Assembly: GCA_024244665.1 (NCBI GenBank) | Contig: JAAEOI010000109.1 | Span: 1 to 52,978, forward strand | DNA from: Bacteroidota bacterium | GTDB lineage: Bacteria > Bacteroidota > Bacteroidia > Bacteroidales > GCA-2748055 | Direction of reading: 5' to 3' | Length of the DNA: 52,978 bases | In this document: piece by piece, positions 41,472 through 50,452 of the stretch | Layout: every line of letters begins with the position of its first letter | How positions within the stretch are numbered: position 1 is the stretch's first letter | Position numbers and translations under genes: made by a program | The notes under the pieces: model-generated | Told to the model about the DNA's origin: nothing | What the model saw: the letters and a program-made list of their open reading frames with translations, nothing else | Databases searched by the model: none

Positions 41472-43916
41472 TTGATCCCAATAAGCACTGACTCCTTAAA
41501 ACACTTAACCCATTTACGTCCCTTGAAAACCCGGAAACGAATTCTCACAATTCTGATTGTAATTATTGCCATTGTCATGGCAATTGGTATGATCTTCCTG
41601 AACAACCTGAAAACAAGGGCTGTTCCCGATTACAACGAGGATGTGGACCTGGCTTACCTCACCGATAAGGTAACTGTCTACAGAGATTCCCTGGGAATCC
41701 CGCATATCTATGCTCAAAATGACCTGGACCTCTGCCGCACCATTGGATATGTTATGGCACAGGACAGGCTGTGGCAGATGGACCTGTTGAGAAGGATCAC
41801 CACAGGCAGACTCTCCGAAGTACTTGATCCCGACCTGGTAGATGCCGACCAGCTCTTTCGGGCTCTGCAATTCTCAAAGAAGTCTGCTTTGGTGATCGCA
41901 AAGACAGATCCCAAGGTCATTGAATGTCTGGAGGCATATTGCGATGGAGTGAATCAGTTTATTGACAGCCATCAAAAGAAACTTCCATTTGAGTTTGCCA
42001 TGCTGGGATATAAACCCGACCAGTGGGAACTTATCCACTCTATTAACCTGATTGGTTATATGCATTGGGACCTGGCCATGGGGTGGGGTACGGAGATGGC
42101 CCTGTTTAAAATGCAACAGGTGCTTGACAGTGCCCGTTTCCAGGAGCTTCTGCCTGACATGGAATACCAGAACACCCATGTTTACCCGGGCTTCAGGTGC
42201 AATGGAAAAAGCATTGAACTGCAGTCCGGTATGGATGATGCCATCCGGATTGTGAAGGACCTGGGATTGGAGGTTTTCCAGGCCTCCAACAACTGGGCAG
42301 TTTCCGGAACGAGGAGTAAGACCGGGATGCCTTTGTTGGCCAATGATATGCACCTGGGGCTCATGGCCCCGGGTATCTGGTACCAGATGCACCAGGTGGT
42401 GGAAGGTTCTCTCAATGTAAGCGGAGAAGTTTTGCCAGGTCAACCCTATGTGGTTGCCGGACACAACCAGGACATTGCCTGGGGATTTACCAATGTAATG
42501 GTTGATGATACCGACTTCTACCTTGAAACCGTGAATCCTGCTGACACCAACCAGTACAAACTGGATGGTCAGTGGAAAGAGATGGAACTGGTGGAAGAGC
42601 AGATTGTAGTCAAAGGGCTGGACGAACCTGTGACGCGTGTAAACAGGTTTACACACCGGGGACCAGTGATAAGCGGTTTCAAAGGTGTGGATGACAGGGT
42701 CATTTCCTTGCGGTGGCAGGGAAATGAATACAGCAATGAGTTCAGGGCTTTATACCTGCTCCACCGTGCCGCGAACTGGAACGAATTCAGAGATGCGCTT
42801 AGCACATTTTATGTGGGACAAAACGTCATTTATTCAGACCGTTTCGGGAACATTGGATTGCAGACGGTGGCTGGGATTCCCATCCGAAAAGGAGACCAAT
42901 TTTTGGTTTACCCCGGAGATACTTCACTGTATGACTGGACCGGGCAGGTTCCTTTTGAGGAACTACCTTACTCCCTTAACCCGGAGTGCGGCTATGTCTC
43001 AAGTGCTAACAACAGGACGGTGGATGATGACTACCCCTACTACATCAGTACATGGTTCGCGCTTCCATACAGGATCGAAAGGATCAGGGAGATGCTGGAC
43101 AGTCAGCCCGAGCACGGAGTGGAGGATTTTAAAAGGATGCTGCGGGATCAGACCTCCCATTTTGCAAAGAAGATGACACCGTTCTACCTGGAAGCATTAG
43201 AAGGCCATACCGATGGCATCTATGAGAAAGCTTTTACGGAACTGAAGCTTTGGGATTACAACATGGAAGCGACCTCTTCTGCTGCACTGATATTTGAGAT
43301 CATATGGCTCGAGCTTCACAGGGTCATGTTCGGTGATGAACTGGGCGAAGAACTATACCCGTTAATGATCGGCAACAGTAGTATCCCCCGCAACCTGATC
43401 AACAAGATAGTAAGCACCGGCGAATCGGCCTGGTGTGATGATGTTGCCACAGAAGGAGTTACTGAGACCTTCACGGATAATATACAAACTGCCTTCTCCC
43501 AGGCGGTGGATACCATCGCCTCCTTGTACGGGGAGGACCCGGAGAACTGGATGTGGGGTGATCTCCACAAGGTTTCCCTGATACACCCCATGGGAGGTGT
43601 TGCAATTGTGGACAAACTCTTTGGAGTCAACAGGGGCCCATTCCCGATAGGAGGTAGTTTCCATACGGTTTGCCCCTATAGCTATCCCCTGGGAAAATCT
43701 TTCGTCGCCAACCACGGAGCTTCAGAAAGACATATTTTCAATACGGCCAACTGGGATAAGTCCTTAACGGTTATTCCAACGGGAACATCAGGTGTTCCGG
43801 CATCGCCCCACTATCTCGACCAGACCGCTTTATACGTGAATAACCTGTTTCACAATGATCCTTTCAGCCGCGAGGCGGTTGAGAGCAGTATGAAATACAA
43901 AGCTGTATTTGAATAA
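41472..43916 (+). CDS. Penicillin acylase family (Ntn-hydrolase) protein
   Basis: This enzyme of up to 814 residues has an N-terminal signal/anchor (ILTILIVIIAIVMAIGMIF, about 24-42), an alpha-chain region and the autocatalytic cleavage site. The nucleophile is Ser272 in ASNNWAVSG, which becomes the N-terminus of the beta chain. The conserved beta-chain sequences AGHNQDIAWGFTN near 335 and SSANNRTVDDDYPYY near 515 are present. Relatives hydrolyse amides such as penicillins, acyl-homoserine lactones or other acylated compounds; the substrate cannot be told here. No ATG lies before the membrane helix: the start is TTG at 41472 or TTG at 41523 (which gives MKTRKRILTIL, a better signal anchor). 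Its stop directly abuts the stop of the opposing receiver gene. Confidence 0.88.
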   Translation: MIPISTDSLKHLTHLRPLKTRKRILTILIVIIAIVMAIGMIFLNNLKTRAVPDYNEDVDLAYLTDKVTVYRDSLGIPHIYAQNDLDLCRTIGYVMAQDRLWQMDLLRRITTGRLSEVLDPDLVDADQLFRALQFSKKSALVIAKTDPKVIECLEAYCDGVNQFIDSHQKKLPFEFAMLGYKPDQWELIHSINLIGYMHWDLAMGWGTEMALFKMQQVLDSARFQELLPDMEYQNTHVYPGFRCNGKSIELQSGMDDAIRIVKDLGLEVFQASNNWAVSGTRSKTGMPLLANDMHLGLMAPGIWYQMHQVVEGSLNVSGEVLPGQPYVVAGHNQDIAWGFTNVMVDDTDFYLETVNPADTNQYKLDGQWKEMELVEEQIVVKGLDEPVTRVNRFTHRGPVISGFKGVDDRVISLRWQGNEYSNEFRALYLLHRAANWNEFRDALSTFYVGQNVIYSDRFGNIGLQTVAGIPIRKGDQFLVYPGDTSLYDWTGQVPFEELPYSLNPECGYVSSANNRTVDDDYPYYISTWFALPYRIERIREMLDSQPEHGVEDFKRMLRDQTSHFAKKMTPFYLEALEGHTDGIYEKAFTELKLWDYNMEATSSAALIFEIIWLELHRVMFGDELGEELYPLMIGNSSIPRNLINKIVSTGESAWCDDVATEGVTETFTDNIQTAFSQAVDTIASLYGEDPENWMWGDLHKVSLIHPMGGVAIVDKLFGVNRGPFPIGGSFHTVCPYSYPLGKSFVANHGASERHIFNTANWDKSLTVIPTGTSGVPASPHYLDQTALYVNNLFHNDPFSREAVESSMKYKAVFE

Positions 43917-44306
43917 TCAGGCGAGATAACCATCCATCATATCAAGAAGTACTGAGGCCACAAGGGGTTTGGTCAGGAAGGCATCACAACCGGCATGCCT
44001 GGCCTGCTTATGGTCAACCGAAAATGCATAGGCTGTCTGTGCAATTATCACCACATTACGGGCAAATGTTTTTATCTCACGTGCGGCTGTAAACCCATCC
44101 ATTTCTGGAAGAAGCACATCCATAAGGATCAGGTCAGTTTCAGGATGTTTCCTCATGAAGGCTACCGCCTGCTCTCCATCCGATCTATAACTCACCATTG
44201 CCCCCGTTTCCCTGAGAAACTCACCCATGAGAAAGGCACTTGACTCATCGTCCTCGACAACAAGTATCTTTTTTCCATTCCACTGATAGTGATCCGGAAT
44301 ATTCAT
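43917..44306 (-). CDS. Orphan single-domain response regulator receiver
   Basis: This 129-residue protein is a CheY-like receiver. Acidic pocket residues are in LVVEDDES (about 15-22), the phospho-acceptor Asp is in LILMDVLLPEMDG (Asp62) and the conserved Thr/Lys are in AQTAYAF and LTKPL near 113-117. No output domain is attached. The N-terminal sequence DHYQWNGKKILVVEDD resembles receiver modules cut from hybrid histidine kinases. No kinase gene is nearby, so its partner is unknown. It is divergent from the ROK kinase gene and tail to tail with the acylase gene with no gap. Confidence 0.88.
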   Translation of the reverse strand: MNIPDHYQWNGKKILVVEDDESSAFLMGEFLRETGAMVSYRSDGEQAVAFMRKHPETDLILMDVLLPEMDGFTAAREIKTFARNVVIIAQTAYAFSVDHKQARHAGCDAFLTKPLVASVLLDMMDGYLA

Positions 44307-44421
44307 TTAGGCCATAAATGGTTTATTACTAGTTCATTCTAAGTTAGTACAATTATTCGTCAAAAAAAATTAAATTTATGGTTCCATACTAACAGAACTG
44401 AAAGCATAACCGGATTTGAAG

Positions 44422-45180
44422 ATGAAATTGAAGGAGATACTAGGTATTGATATCGGGGGATCAGGCGTAAAGGGAGCCATTGTAAATACTAAAAAAGGAG
44501 AGTTGATAACTGAGCGTTACAGGATCCCCACACCGCAACCGGCCACCCCCGAAGCAGTGGCAAAAGTCATCAAAAACATTGCACAGCATTTCGACTGGAA
44601 AGGACCCATTGGGGTTGGGTTCCCCGGAGTGATCCAACAGGGGATTGCAAGGACTGCTGCCAATGTAGATAAATCATGGATCGACAAGGATCTGAATAAA
44701 CTCTTCTCAAAAGCCACTGGATGTGTGGTGCACGTGGTAAACGATGCAGATGCTGCAGGAATGGCAGAGATGAAATTCGGGGCCGGGAATGGTAAAAAAG
44801 GAACGATCATGCTCATTACAGTGGGAACCGGATTGGGAACCGTGATATTTACCGATGGGAAGCTGGTTCCAAACCTGGAGTTTGGACACCTGATCCTGCA
44901 CGGCGCTGACGCCGAATTATACGCTTCAGATGCAGCCCGAAGCAATAATAAGTTAGACTGGGAAACCTGGGCAGGCCGTTTCAATGAATACCTGCTGCGT
45001 GTTGAAGAACTGGTCTGGCCCGACCGCATCATTATCGGCGGCGGTGCAAGTAAAAAGGGAGATAAATTCTTCCCCCACCTCACCACCAAGGCCCCTGTGG
45101 TTCCCGCCAAGCTCATGAACGAAGCGGGGATTGTTGGCGCAGCCATGGTCAGCAAATACTATAATAAGTTAGTTAGGTAG
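44422..45180 (+). CDS. ppgK: ROK-family kinase, polyphosphate glucokinase-like
   Basis: This 252-residue sugar kinase has the ATPase-fold phosphate-1 motif [15 protein letters not shown] near 7-21, the sugar-binding GFPGV near 71, the catalytic Asp in [11 protein letters not shown] near 107-117 and phosphate-2 ITVGTGLGT near 131-139. The length and the motifs resemble polyphosphate/ATP glucokinases (PpgK), which phosphorylate glucose with polyphosphate; the strict donor cannot be shown here. The ATG at 44422 is used rather than a TTG two codons upstream. A hairpin (45186-45218) and then a heptamer array (45222-45284) follow its stop. Confidence 0.8.
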   Translation: MKLKEILGIDIGGSGVKGAIVNTKKGELITERYRIPTPQPATPEAVAKVIKNIAQHFDWKGPIGVGFPGVIQQGIARTAANVDKSWIDKDLNKLFSKATGCVVHVVNDADAAGMAEMKFGAGNGKKGTIMLITVGTGLGTVIFTDGKLVPNLEFGHLILHGADAELYASDAARSNNKLDWETWAGRFNEYLLRVEELVWPDRIIIGGGASKKGDKFFPHLTTKAPVVPAKLMNEAGIVGAAMVSKYYNKLVR

Positions 45181-45185
45181 TATAA

Positions 45186-45218
45186 AGAAGAGCCGGTCGC
45201 TATTGCGCCAGCTCTTCT
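45186..45218. terminator. Hairpin after the ROK kinase gene, possibly bidirectional terminator
   Basis: Perfect 8-bp outer stem AGAAGAGC/GCTCTTCT with a further partly paired inner stem (GG-CGC with GCG-CC). It begins 5 bases after the kinase stop. Only a weak T-rich run follows on either strand. Confidence 0.55.
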
Positions 45219-45221
45219 CTG

Positions 45222-45284
45222 TGTACTGAGCACTGTGTACTGAGCACTGTGTACTGAGCACTGAGTACTGTGTACTGAGTACTG
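45222..45284 (-). repeat. Tandem heptamer array (CAGTNNN), copy 2
   Basis: Nine contiguous 7-bp units lie between the convergent ROK kinase and VWA-protein genes. On the minus strand they read CAGTACT, CAGTACA and CAGTGCT, the same heptamers as at 5891-5965 but in the opposite orientation. On the plus strand the order is TGTACTG, AGCACTG, TGTACTG, AGCACTG, TGTACTG, AGCACTG, AGTACTG, TGTACTG, AGTACTG. A degenerate tail (TATTGTG, TACTA) continues to about 45296 and runs into the stop codon of the VWA gene. Confidence 0.95.
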
Positions 45285-45293
45285 TATTGTGTA

Positions 45294-47201
45294 CTATTTT
45301 TCAGCGGTCCAGTCTTTCAGGGTATCGGCCAGCTTCACCATTTTGATAAACTCAGACCTGTACCCTTCATCATCTTCACCTTTGGCAGCTTTGGCCATGG
45401 CAATCACATGATCCAGGGAGGCATCCTCTTTGTAGTCAGAATTGCGAAGAATCAACCCGAATTCAGCAATGGAGGCTGAAAATCTGAAACTTTTTGAAGT
45501 TTCATCCAGCTTCAGCACCTTTCCCATCACAGGGATTTCCACCTTTGTACTTGTGTTTCCATCGGGCTGCTTGTAACGAAGTTTAACGGTCATCAACTCG
45601 GCACCGAGATCAGCCTTCACCTTATCAACCCTCTTCACTTCACTGCGATCAGCCTGGTACTTCAGCGGATCAATGCTCTTCATCGACTCATCCGATCCGG
45701 CAGGGATAAGTTCATAGAGGGCAGTCACAGTGTGTCCGGCACCCATTTCCCCGGCATCCTTTTTATCATCGTTGAAATCCTCGTCATTGAGAAGGCGGTT
45801 CTCATAGCCTACCAGCCTGTATCCTTTTACACGGGCCGGATTGAACTCCATCTGGAACTTGACGTCCTTGGCAATGGTGAAAAGCGTTCCGCCGAATTCG
45901 GTGATGAAAACCTTACGGGCCTCCTGGATATTATCTATATAGGCGTAATTGCCATTCCCCTTATCGGCAATAATCTCCATCTTATCATCCTTGTAGTTTC
46001 CCATTCCGAATCCAAGAACAGTCATAAATACCCCTTTTTCTCTCTTCTGTTCAATCATTCGTTCCATCTCAGCGTTGCTGGAGGAGCCAACATTGAAATC
46101 ACCATCCGTGGCCAGGATAATACGGTTGTTGCCATCCTCAATGAAATTATCCTGCGCAACCTTGTAGGCCAGTTTCAAACCGGCACCACCTGCAGTGGAC
46201 CCGCCCGACTGCAAATTGTCAAGTGCGGCAATAATCTCTTGCTTTTCCGATCCATCGGTCGATTCAAGCACCAGTCCGGCAGCTCCTGCATATACTACAA
46301 TGGCCACCCGGTCTCCAGGCCTCAGCTCATTTACAAGCATCCTGAATGCCTGCTTCAAAAGGGGAAGCTTGTTGGGAGTGCCCATGGATCCTGAAACATC
46401 GATAAGGAATACCAGGTTGGAGGCGGGCAGTTCAGATTTATCAATGCTTTTACCCTTCAGTCCCACATGCAGCAACTGGTGTGCAGGATTCCAGGGGCAT
46501 TCAGAAATCTCGGTGTAGACAGAAAAGGGATGCTTTCCATGAGGTTCGGGATAATCGTAAGAGAAATAATTGATCATCTCCTCGATCCTTACCGCATCGA
46601 TCGGGGGCAGTTGACCCATGTTCAGGAAACGCCTCACATTGGAGTAGGATGCCTTATCCACATCGATACTGAAAGTAGAGAGCGGATTGTGCAGCACATC
46701 TTTGAACCCATTTTCATGGATGGCTGAATAACCTTCCGTGTTGTGCTGTATGTAGCCAGGCTCAGGAGCATAGGAATAACTTACATTAGACCTTTTTGCA
46801 TGTCCTCTGATCCTTGTACCTGACGCATATCCCTTGACTTGAACACCTGACATAGTCCTGGGTGAATGCTCCATATCTGCAACTACAATCTCCTCAAGCG
46901 CTACCTGGGAGAGCTGCATGGTCACATTGATCCGGTTGGTCTTCCCGATTTTGACTGTCTGAGTCTCAAATCCAATATAAGAGAATACAAGGTGGGTGGC
47001 TTCAGGGGCAACATAGATCTGGTAGACACCGTTCATGTCGGTTAGAGTACCGTTGGGTGTACCTTTTTCCACGATAGAGACTCCAGGCACAGGTGAGCCG
47101 GTTTCATCGCTTACCACCCCGTTGATCAAACGATTCTGCATCGGGGCCATCGTCGCTGCGCTGAGCAGCATTATTGCTAAAATTGAGATTATTGCTTTCA
47201 T
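45294..47201 (-). CDS. VWA-domain protein with CarboxypepD_reg-like N-terminus (YfbK-like)
   Basis: This 635-residue exported protein has a signal peptide (about 1-19), then a CarboxypepD_reg-like beta-sandwich (about 24-115, GVVSDETGSPVPGVSIVEKG) ending in a LEEIVV sequence like the start of SusC-type receptors. A von Willebrand N-terminal region follows at about 160-250 and a VWA domain at about 265-430, with an intact metal-site DVSGSMG motif. The C-terminal DUF3520-like domain has EFGLILRNSDYK near 590. The ATG at 47199-47201 starts the signal peptide; a GTG at 47228 is less likely. The gene is divergent from the ECF sigma gene, with 106 bases shared as promoter region. Role unknown; probably surface or periplasmic. 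Confidence 0.88.
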   Translation of the reverse strand: MKAIISILAIMLLSAATMAPMQNRLINGVVSDETGSPVPGVSIVEKGTPNGTLTDMNGVYQIYVAPEATHLVFSYIGFETQTVKIGKTNRINVTMQLSQVALEEIVVADMEHSPRTMSGVQVKGYASGTRIRGHAKRSNVSYSYAPEPGYIQHNTEGYSAIHENGFKDVLHNPLSTFSIDVDKASYSNVRRFLNMGQLPPIDAVRIEEMINYFSYDYPEPHGKHPFSVYTEISECPWNPAHQLLHVGLKGKSIDKSELPASNLVFLIDVSGSMGTPNKLPLLKQAFRMLVNELRPGDRVAIVVYAGAAGLVLESTDGSEKQEIIAALDNLQSGGSTAGGAGLKLAYKVAQDNFIEDGNNRIILATDGDFNVGSSSNAEMERMIEQKREKGVFMTVLGFGMGNYKDDKMEIIADKGNGNYAYIDNIQEARKVFITEFGGTLFTIAKDVKFQMEFNPARVKGYRLVGYENRLLNDEDFNDDKKDAGEMGAGHTVTALYELIPAGSDESMKSIDPLKYQADRSEVKRVDKVKADLGAELMTVKLRYKQPDGNTSTKVEIPVMGKVLKLDETSKSFRFSASIAEFGLILRNSDYKEDASLDHVIAMAKAAKGEDDEGYRSEFIKMVKLADTLKDWTAEK

Positions 47202-47307
47202 GATTTTGGTTTTTTTGTTTGACTTCACTCTTAGGATGCCACCTTTCCACTGATTCCATAAAATATTTTGCTTTTTTTCTTACTTTAGTCAATTCCACAC
47301 CCGGCAT

Positions 47308-47889
47308 ATGCTTACTATAAGCGAAAAACATCCCGAAAAAACTGACGAGGTCTTACTCGGACTTTATCAGAAGTCGGGGAACCTTGACCTGCTCGGGGAG
47401 CTCTATGCCCGCCATATGCACCTTGTATATGGTGTATCTCTGAAATACCTGGGCGATCCTGATGATGCCAGGGATACCACCATGCAAATCTTTGAAAAAC
47501 TGATCTCTGAACTTCCCGGACAGGAGATCCGACAGTTTAAAAGCTGGCTCTATGTGCTCACTAAAAACCATTGTCTGATGCAGATCCGGGCAAAAAAGAG
47601 CAACGACAGAAGGCTGGATGGATATAAATCTGAGGTGGAGTTTATGGAATCGGACCAGGAAATGCATCCTCTTGACAGAGAGGATCAATCCATTGAGCAG
47701 GCATTGAAGGAGTGCATTGACAAACTCAAAGCCGAACAGAAGCAGTGTATTGAACTCTTTTATAATAAGAAAATGTGCTACAGTGAGATTTCCGGTTCCC
47801 TCGGCATGACAGAAAAGAAGGTGAAAAGCTTTCTGCAGAATGGAAAACGGAATTTGAAAATTTGCCTCGAAAGTAAAAATGTGCGCTAA
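47308..47889 (+). CDS. ECF-type RNA polymerase sigma factor
   Basis: This 193-residue protein has sigma region 2 at about 25-95 (LGELYARHMHLVYGVSLKYLGDPDDARD, then FEKLISELP) and region 4 at about 130-185 with the helix-turn-helix CYSEISGSLGMTEKKVKSFLQNGKRNLK. Only these two domains are present, as in extracytoplasmic-function sigma factors. Its stop overlaps the start of the next gene, a membrane anti-sigma-like protein, by 11 bases, so the two are coupled. The trigger is unknown. The divergent VWA gene may be a target through the shared 47202-47307 promoter gap. Confidence 0.92.
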   Translation: MLTISEKHPEKTDEVLLGLYQKSGNLDLLGELYARHMHLVYGVSLKYLGDPDDARDTTMQIFEKLISELPGQEIRQFKSWLYVLTKNHCLMQIRAKKSNDRRLDGYKSEVEFMESDQEMHPLDREDQSIEQALKECIDKLKAEQKQCIELFYNKKMCYSEISGSLGMTEKKVKSFLQNGKRNLKICLESKNVR

Positions 47890-49255
47890 AAAGAGACATA
47901 GGAGCAGCAGCGATTTCCTGCACTATTTGAAAGATGAGCTTTCAAATCAGGAGCGCCATGACCTGGAGCGCGGACTGGAAGCCGATCCATTTGAAAAGGA
48001 GGCCATGGAAGGACTGGAAAGCATCTCACCTGAAAAGGCAGAAGATGATCTTCTCTCCCTCCAGGTATCATTGAGAAAACGGCTGGGACGCAGAAAAAGA
48101 GTTGCCTGGTACAGCATTGCTGCCACTGCTGCTTCCATCCTGATCGTAGGGACCATCTTCCTCAATATTTATGACCTGAATCCCGAAGACTCCCACAGGG
48201 AACCCCTGACCGAAGAATCATTCCGCACCCTGGATTCTGATGGTGAGAAAGCCGGATATGAAGAAGAAACACCCGTGCAAGTAGCTGAAGAAAAGCCCCC
48301 GGAAACAGTTCCAGCAGTCATGCCTGAAAAATCTGTTGAAAAAGCTGCTGAAGATATTGCCCTGACCAATGAACCCGCACCCTCTCCAGTGATGGCAGTT
48401 ACCCTTGAGGAAGAGCAGGAAATTGAGCAAGAGATAGTGGTGATGGAGTATGCCGTAACAGAAGAGGCTGACCTCGAAGTAGTGGCTGACCCTGAAGTTG
48501 TGGCTGGACTTGAAGTAGTGGCTGAAGCTGAACCCAAAATGGAGATCATGGCAAAAAAAGCTGAGCCGCCAAAAATCAAAAGGGATTTGGAAAGGCAGAA
48601 GATGGCAGCCCCAGCACAGGTGAGTATATTGAGTGGAGTGGTTGTTTCCTCGGAGGATATGGACCCGCTTCCGGGGGCAAGCATTAAAATACGAGGAACC
48701 AATTCAGGCACAGTGGCCGATATGGAGGGGCGGTTCACTCTTCCTGCGGATGACTCCCAGACCACAGTGACAGCCAGCTTCATAGGCATGGAGTCGGAAG
48801 AGTACCTTCTCGAGAGTGAAAAGGACAATATGCTGGTAATGCAGCCCGATGCGCTTACTTTGGATGAGGTTGTGGTGGTGGCCCATGGAGTCGAAAGAGT
48901 CAGTGCCGTTTCAACCCGCTCCAGGTATGACCCTGATCCCTCTGAGGAATATGAGGGCAACTCATATACCCTTGCGGAACCAGCAGGTGGATTCAAGGCC
49001 TTCCGGACCTACATGGAGGAGAACATGGTGTTCCCCGATGAATATTCATTGGGACAAAGGGAAGTTGTTATCCTGAAATTCACTCTCTCATCTACGGGGA
49101 AGATCAACGCTTTTCAAACCCTTCGTTCCCCGGGTGATTCTTATACAATGGAAGCTATCCGCTTAATCCGTGAAGGCCCTGAATGGGTTCCGGCAAGTAG
49201 GGAAAACGTACCCATTGAAGAGCAGGTCCGCATACGGATTGTTTTTAAGAAATAG
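47879..49255 (+). CDS. Anti-sigma-like membrane protein fused to CarboxypepD_reg and TonB C-terminal-like domains
   Basis: This 458-residue protein has a cytoplasmic N-terminal helical segment of about 75 residues (DFLHYLKDELSNQERHDLERGL), one membrane helix at about 80-99 and a long acidic Glu/Val-rich periplasmic linker (about 105-230). A CarboxypepD_reg-like beta-sandwich follows (about 246-330, PLPGASIKIRGTNSGTV), then VVVVAHG. The end resembles a TonB C-terminal domain (about 365-458, VFPDEYSLGQREVVILKFTL). The arrangement suits an anti-sigma factor that senses the envelope, but no classical zinc anti-sigma motif is seen, so that role rests on position. The gene overlaps the sigma gene by 11 bases. 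Confidence 0.75.
   Translation: MCAKKRHRSSSDFLHYLKDELSNQERHDLERGLEADPFEKEAMEGLESISPEKAEDDLLSLQVSLRKRLGRRKRVAWYSIAATAASILIVGTIFLNIYDLNPEDSHREPLTEESFRTLDSDGEKAGYEEETPVQVAEEKPPETVPAVMPEKSVEKAAEDIALTNEPAPSPVMAVTLEEEQEIEQEIVVMEYAVTEEADLEVVADPEVVAGLEVVAEAEPKMEIMAKKAEPPKIKRDLERQKMAAPAQVSILSGVVVSSEDMDPLPGASIKIRGTNSGTVADMEGRFTLPADDSQTTVTASFIGMESEEYLLESEKDNMLVMQPDALTLDEVVVVAHGVERVSAVSTRSRYDPDPSEEYEGNSYTLAEPAGGFKAFRTYMEENMVFPDEYSLGQREVVILKFTLSSTGKINAFQTLRSPGDSYTMEAIRLIREGPEWVPASRENVPIEEQVRIRIVFKK
48476..48529 (+). repeat. Three 18-bp in-frame repeats in the anti-sigma-like gene
   Basis: Three tandem 18-bp units encode EVVADP, EVVAGL and EVVAEA in the periplasmic linker. They differ at a few bases only. 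Confidence 0.8.
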
Positions 49256-49354
49256 TCTGAGGATTTCGAGGTGAAGTTCTATGCAAAACAGGGGGAGAAT
49301 AGGATAGGGGAAAATATAATTCCCCACGCTTTTGTAAGGAGGGTTGGGAATAAA

Positions 49355-49384
49355 AAACCCCTCTGCCAGGGCGGAAGGGTTTTT
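49355..49384 (-). terminator. Intrinsic terminator downstream of tRNA-Ser
   Basis: On the minus strand AAAACCCTTCCGCC pairs imperfectly with GGCAGAGGGGTTTT and is followed by a run of T residues. It lies 8 bases after the tRNA 3' end. It could also act on the plus-strand transcript of the anti-sigma-like gene. Confidence 0.65.
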
Positions 49385-49392
49385 CTGTTTTG

Positions 49393-49480
49393 CGGAGAGA
49401 AAGGGATTCGAACCCCCGGTGCCCGTAAAGAGCACAACGGTTTTCGAGACCGCCCCGTTCGACCACTCCGGCATCTCTCC
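49393..49480 (-). tRNA. tRNA-Ser(CGA)
   Basis: On the minus strand an acceptor stem GGAGAGA pairs with TCTCTCC. The anticodon loop CTCGAAA gives anticodon CGA, reading UCG. A long variable arm (GTGC with GGCAC) follows, typical of class II serine tRNAs, then a TTCGAAT T-loop. The discriminator base is G and the CCA end is not encoded in full. It is convergent with the anti-sigma-like gene and has its own terminator. Confidence 0.95.
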
Positions 49481-49541
49481 GGGCTGATGCAAAAGTATAA
49501 TTTTTTAACGATATTTGGCAAATCATTTAACAGTGTTGATC

Positions 49542-50447
49542 ATGCGGATATCTGCAACTTCTCTTCTCCTTGCCACTGTGGCTTTTATCCTGACCGGGTG
49601 CAACTTCCCGCAGCCAGTAATTGAGAATGAGGAGGCATATATAGAATCCATTGAAGAGTGGCAGGAATCAAGACTGGAGAGGTTAAAAGGGAAGAGTGGA
49701 TGGCTCAACCTGGCTGGATTATTCTGGCTCGAAGAGGGGGAAAACAGCTTTGGATCAGATCCATCCAATACTATTGTATTTCCCGAAAAGGCTGACGCTT
49801 TTTGTGGTACTCTGACTCTCGGGGATGGGAAAACGAGACTGGAGGTGGAAGAAGGTGTGGAGATCAGAAGCGATGGGGCCCTGGTGACAAGCCTGGAAAT
49901 GAATGATGATCAACAGAAGCCAACCACTCACCTGGAACAGGGCGACCTGGCATGGTATATTATCAAACGGGGAGATAAATACGGCATCCGTCTCAGGGAC
50001 CATAAACATCCCCGTTTGGAAGAGCTGGATCACATCCCTGCCTACCCGGTAAACACAGATTATGTGGTTGATGCTACCCTTGTTCCCTTTAGTGAACCCA
50101 GAACTTTTACAGTGGCAACTCCGGTTGAAGGTTTTACCGAATCGTACCAGTGCCCGGGTGAACTGCATTTCAGGATCAACAATGAGGATCTTGTACTCTA
50201 TCCCTTCACTTCAGGTAAAGGGTATTTCCTGGTTCTTGCAGACCAGAGTACCGGACTGGAGACATATGGCGCTGGCCGTTTCATGTATTGTATGCCCGAC
50301 TCAAGGGGTCGGATCCTTCTGGATTTCAATAAGGCCTACAATCCGCCCTGTGCATTCAGTCCTTATGCCACCTGTCCCATGCCTCCGAAGGAAAATTTTC
50401 TGCCCGTTGCCATTGAGGCCGGAGAACAGGCAGTCCACCTCCAATAG
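49542..50447 (+). CDS. DUF1684 family lipoprotein
   Basis: This 301-residue protein begins with a signal peptide and lipobox LTGC (Cys20), so it is likely membrane tethered. The mature part matches the DUF1684 family: EWQESRLERLKGKSGWLNLAGLFWLEEGENSFG near 39-72 and the closing signature AYNPPCAFSPYATCPMPPKENFLPVAIEAGE near 265-296. The two conserved cysteines in the last motif are present. The function of the family is unknown. The ATG at 49542 is used; the open frame extends to a TTG at 49515. It is followed after 5 bases by the DUF1460 gene, so the two are probably co-transcribed. Confidence 0.85.
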   Translation: MRISATSLLLATVAFILTGCNFPQPVIENEEAYIESIEEWQESRLERLKGKSGWLNLAGLFWLEEGENSFGSDPSNTIVFPEKADAFCGTLTLGDGKTRLEVEEGVEIRSDGALVTSLEMNDDQQKPTTHLEQGDLAWYIIKRGDKYGIRLRDHKHPRLEELDHIPAYPVNTDYVVDATLVPFSEPRTFTVATPVEGFTESYQCPGELHFRINNEDLVLYPFTSGKGYFLVLADQSTGLETYGAGRFMYCMPDSRGRILLDFNKAYNPPCAFSPYATCPMPPKENFLPVAIEAGEQAVHLQ

Positions 50448-50452
50448 AAGAC

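Noticed and set aside
48169..48996. 275-codon Ser/Thr-rich minus-strand open frame
   Set aside because: Mirror of the Glu/Val-rich linker of the anti-sigma-like gene; the low-complexity composition is a by-product of that coding.
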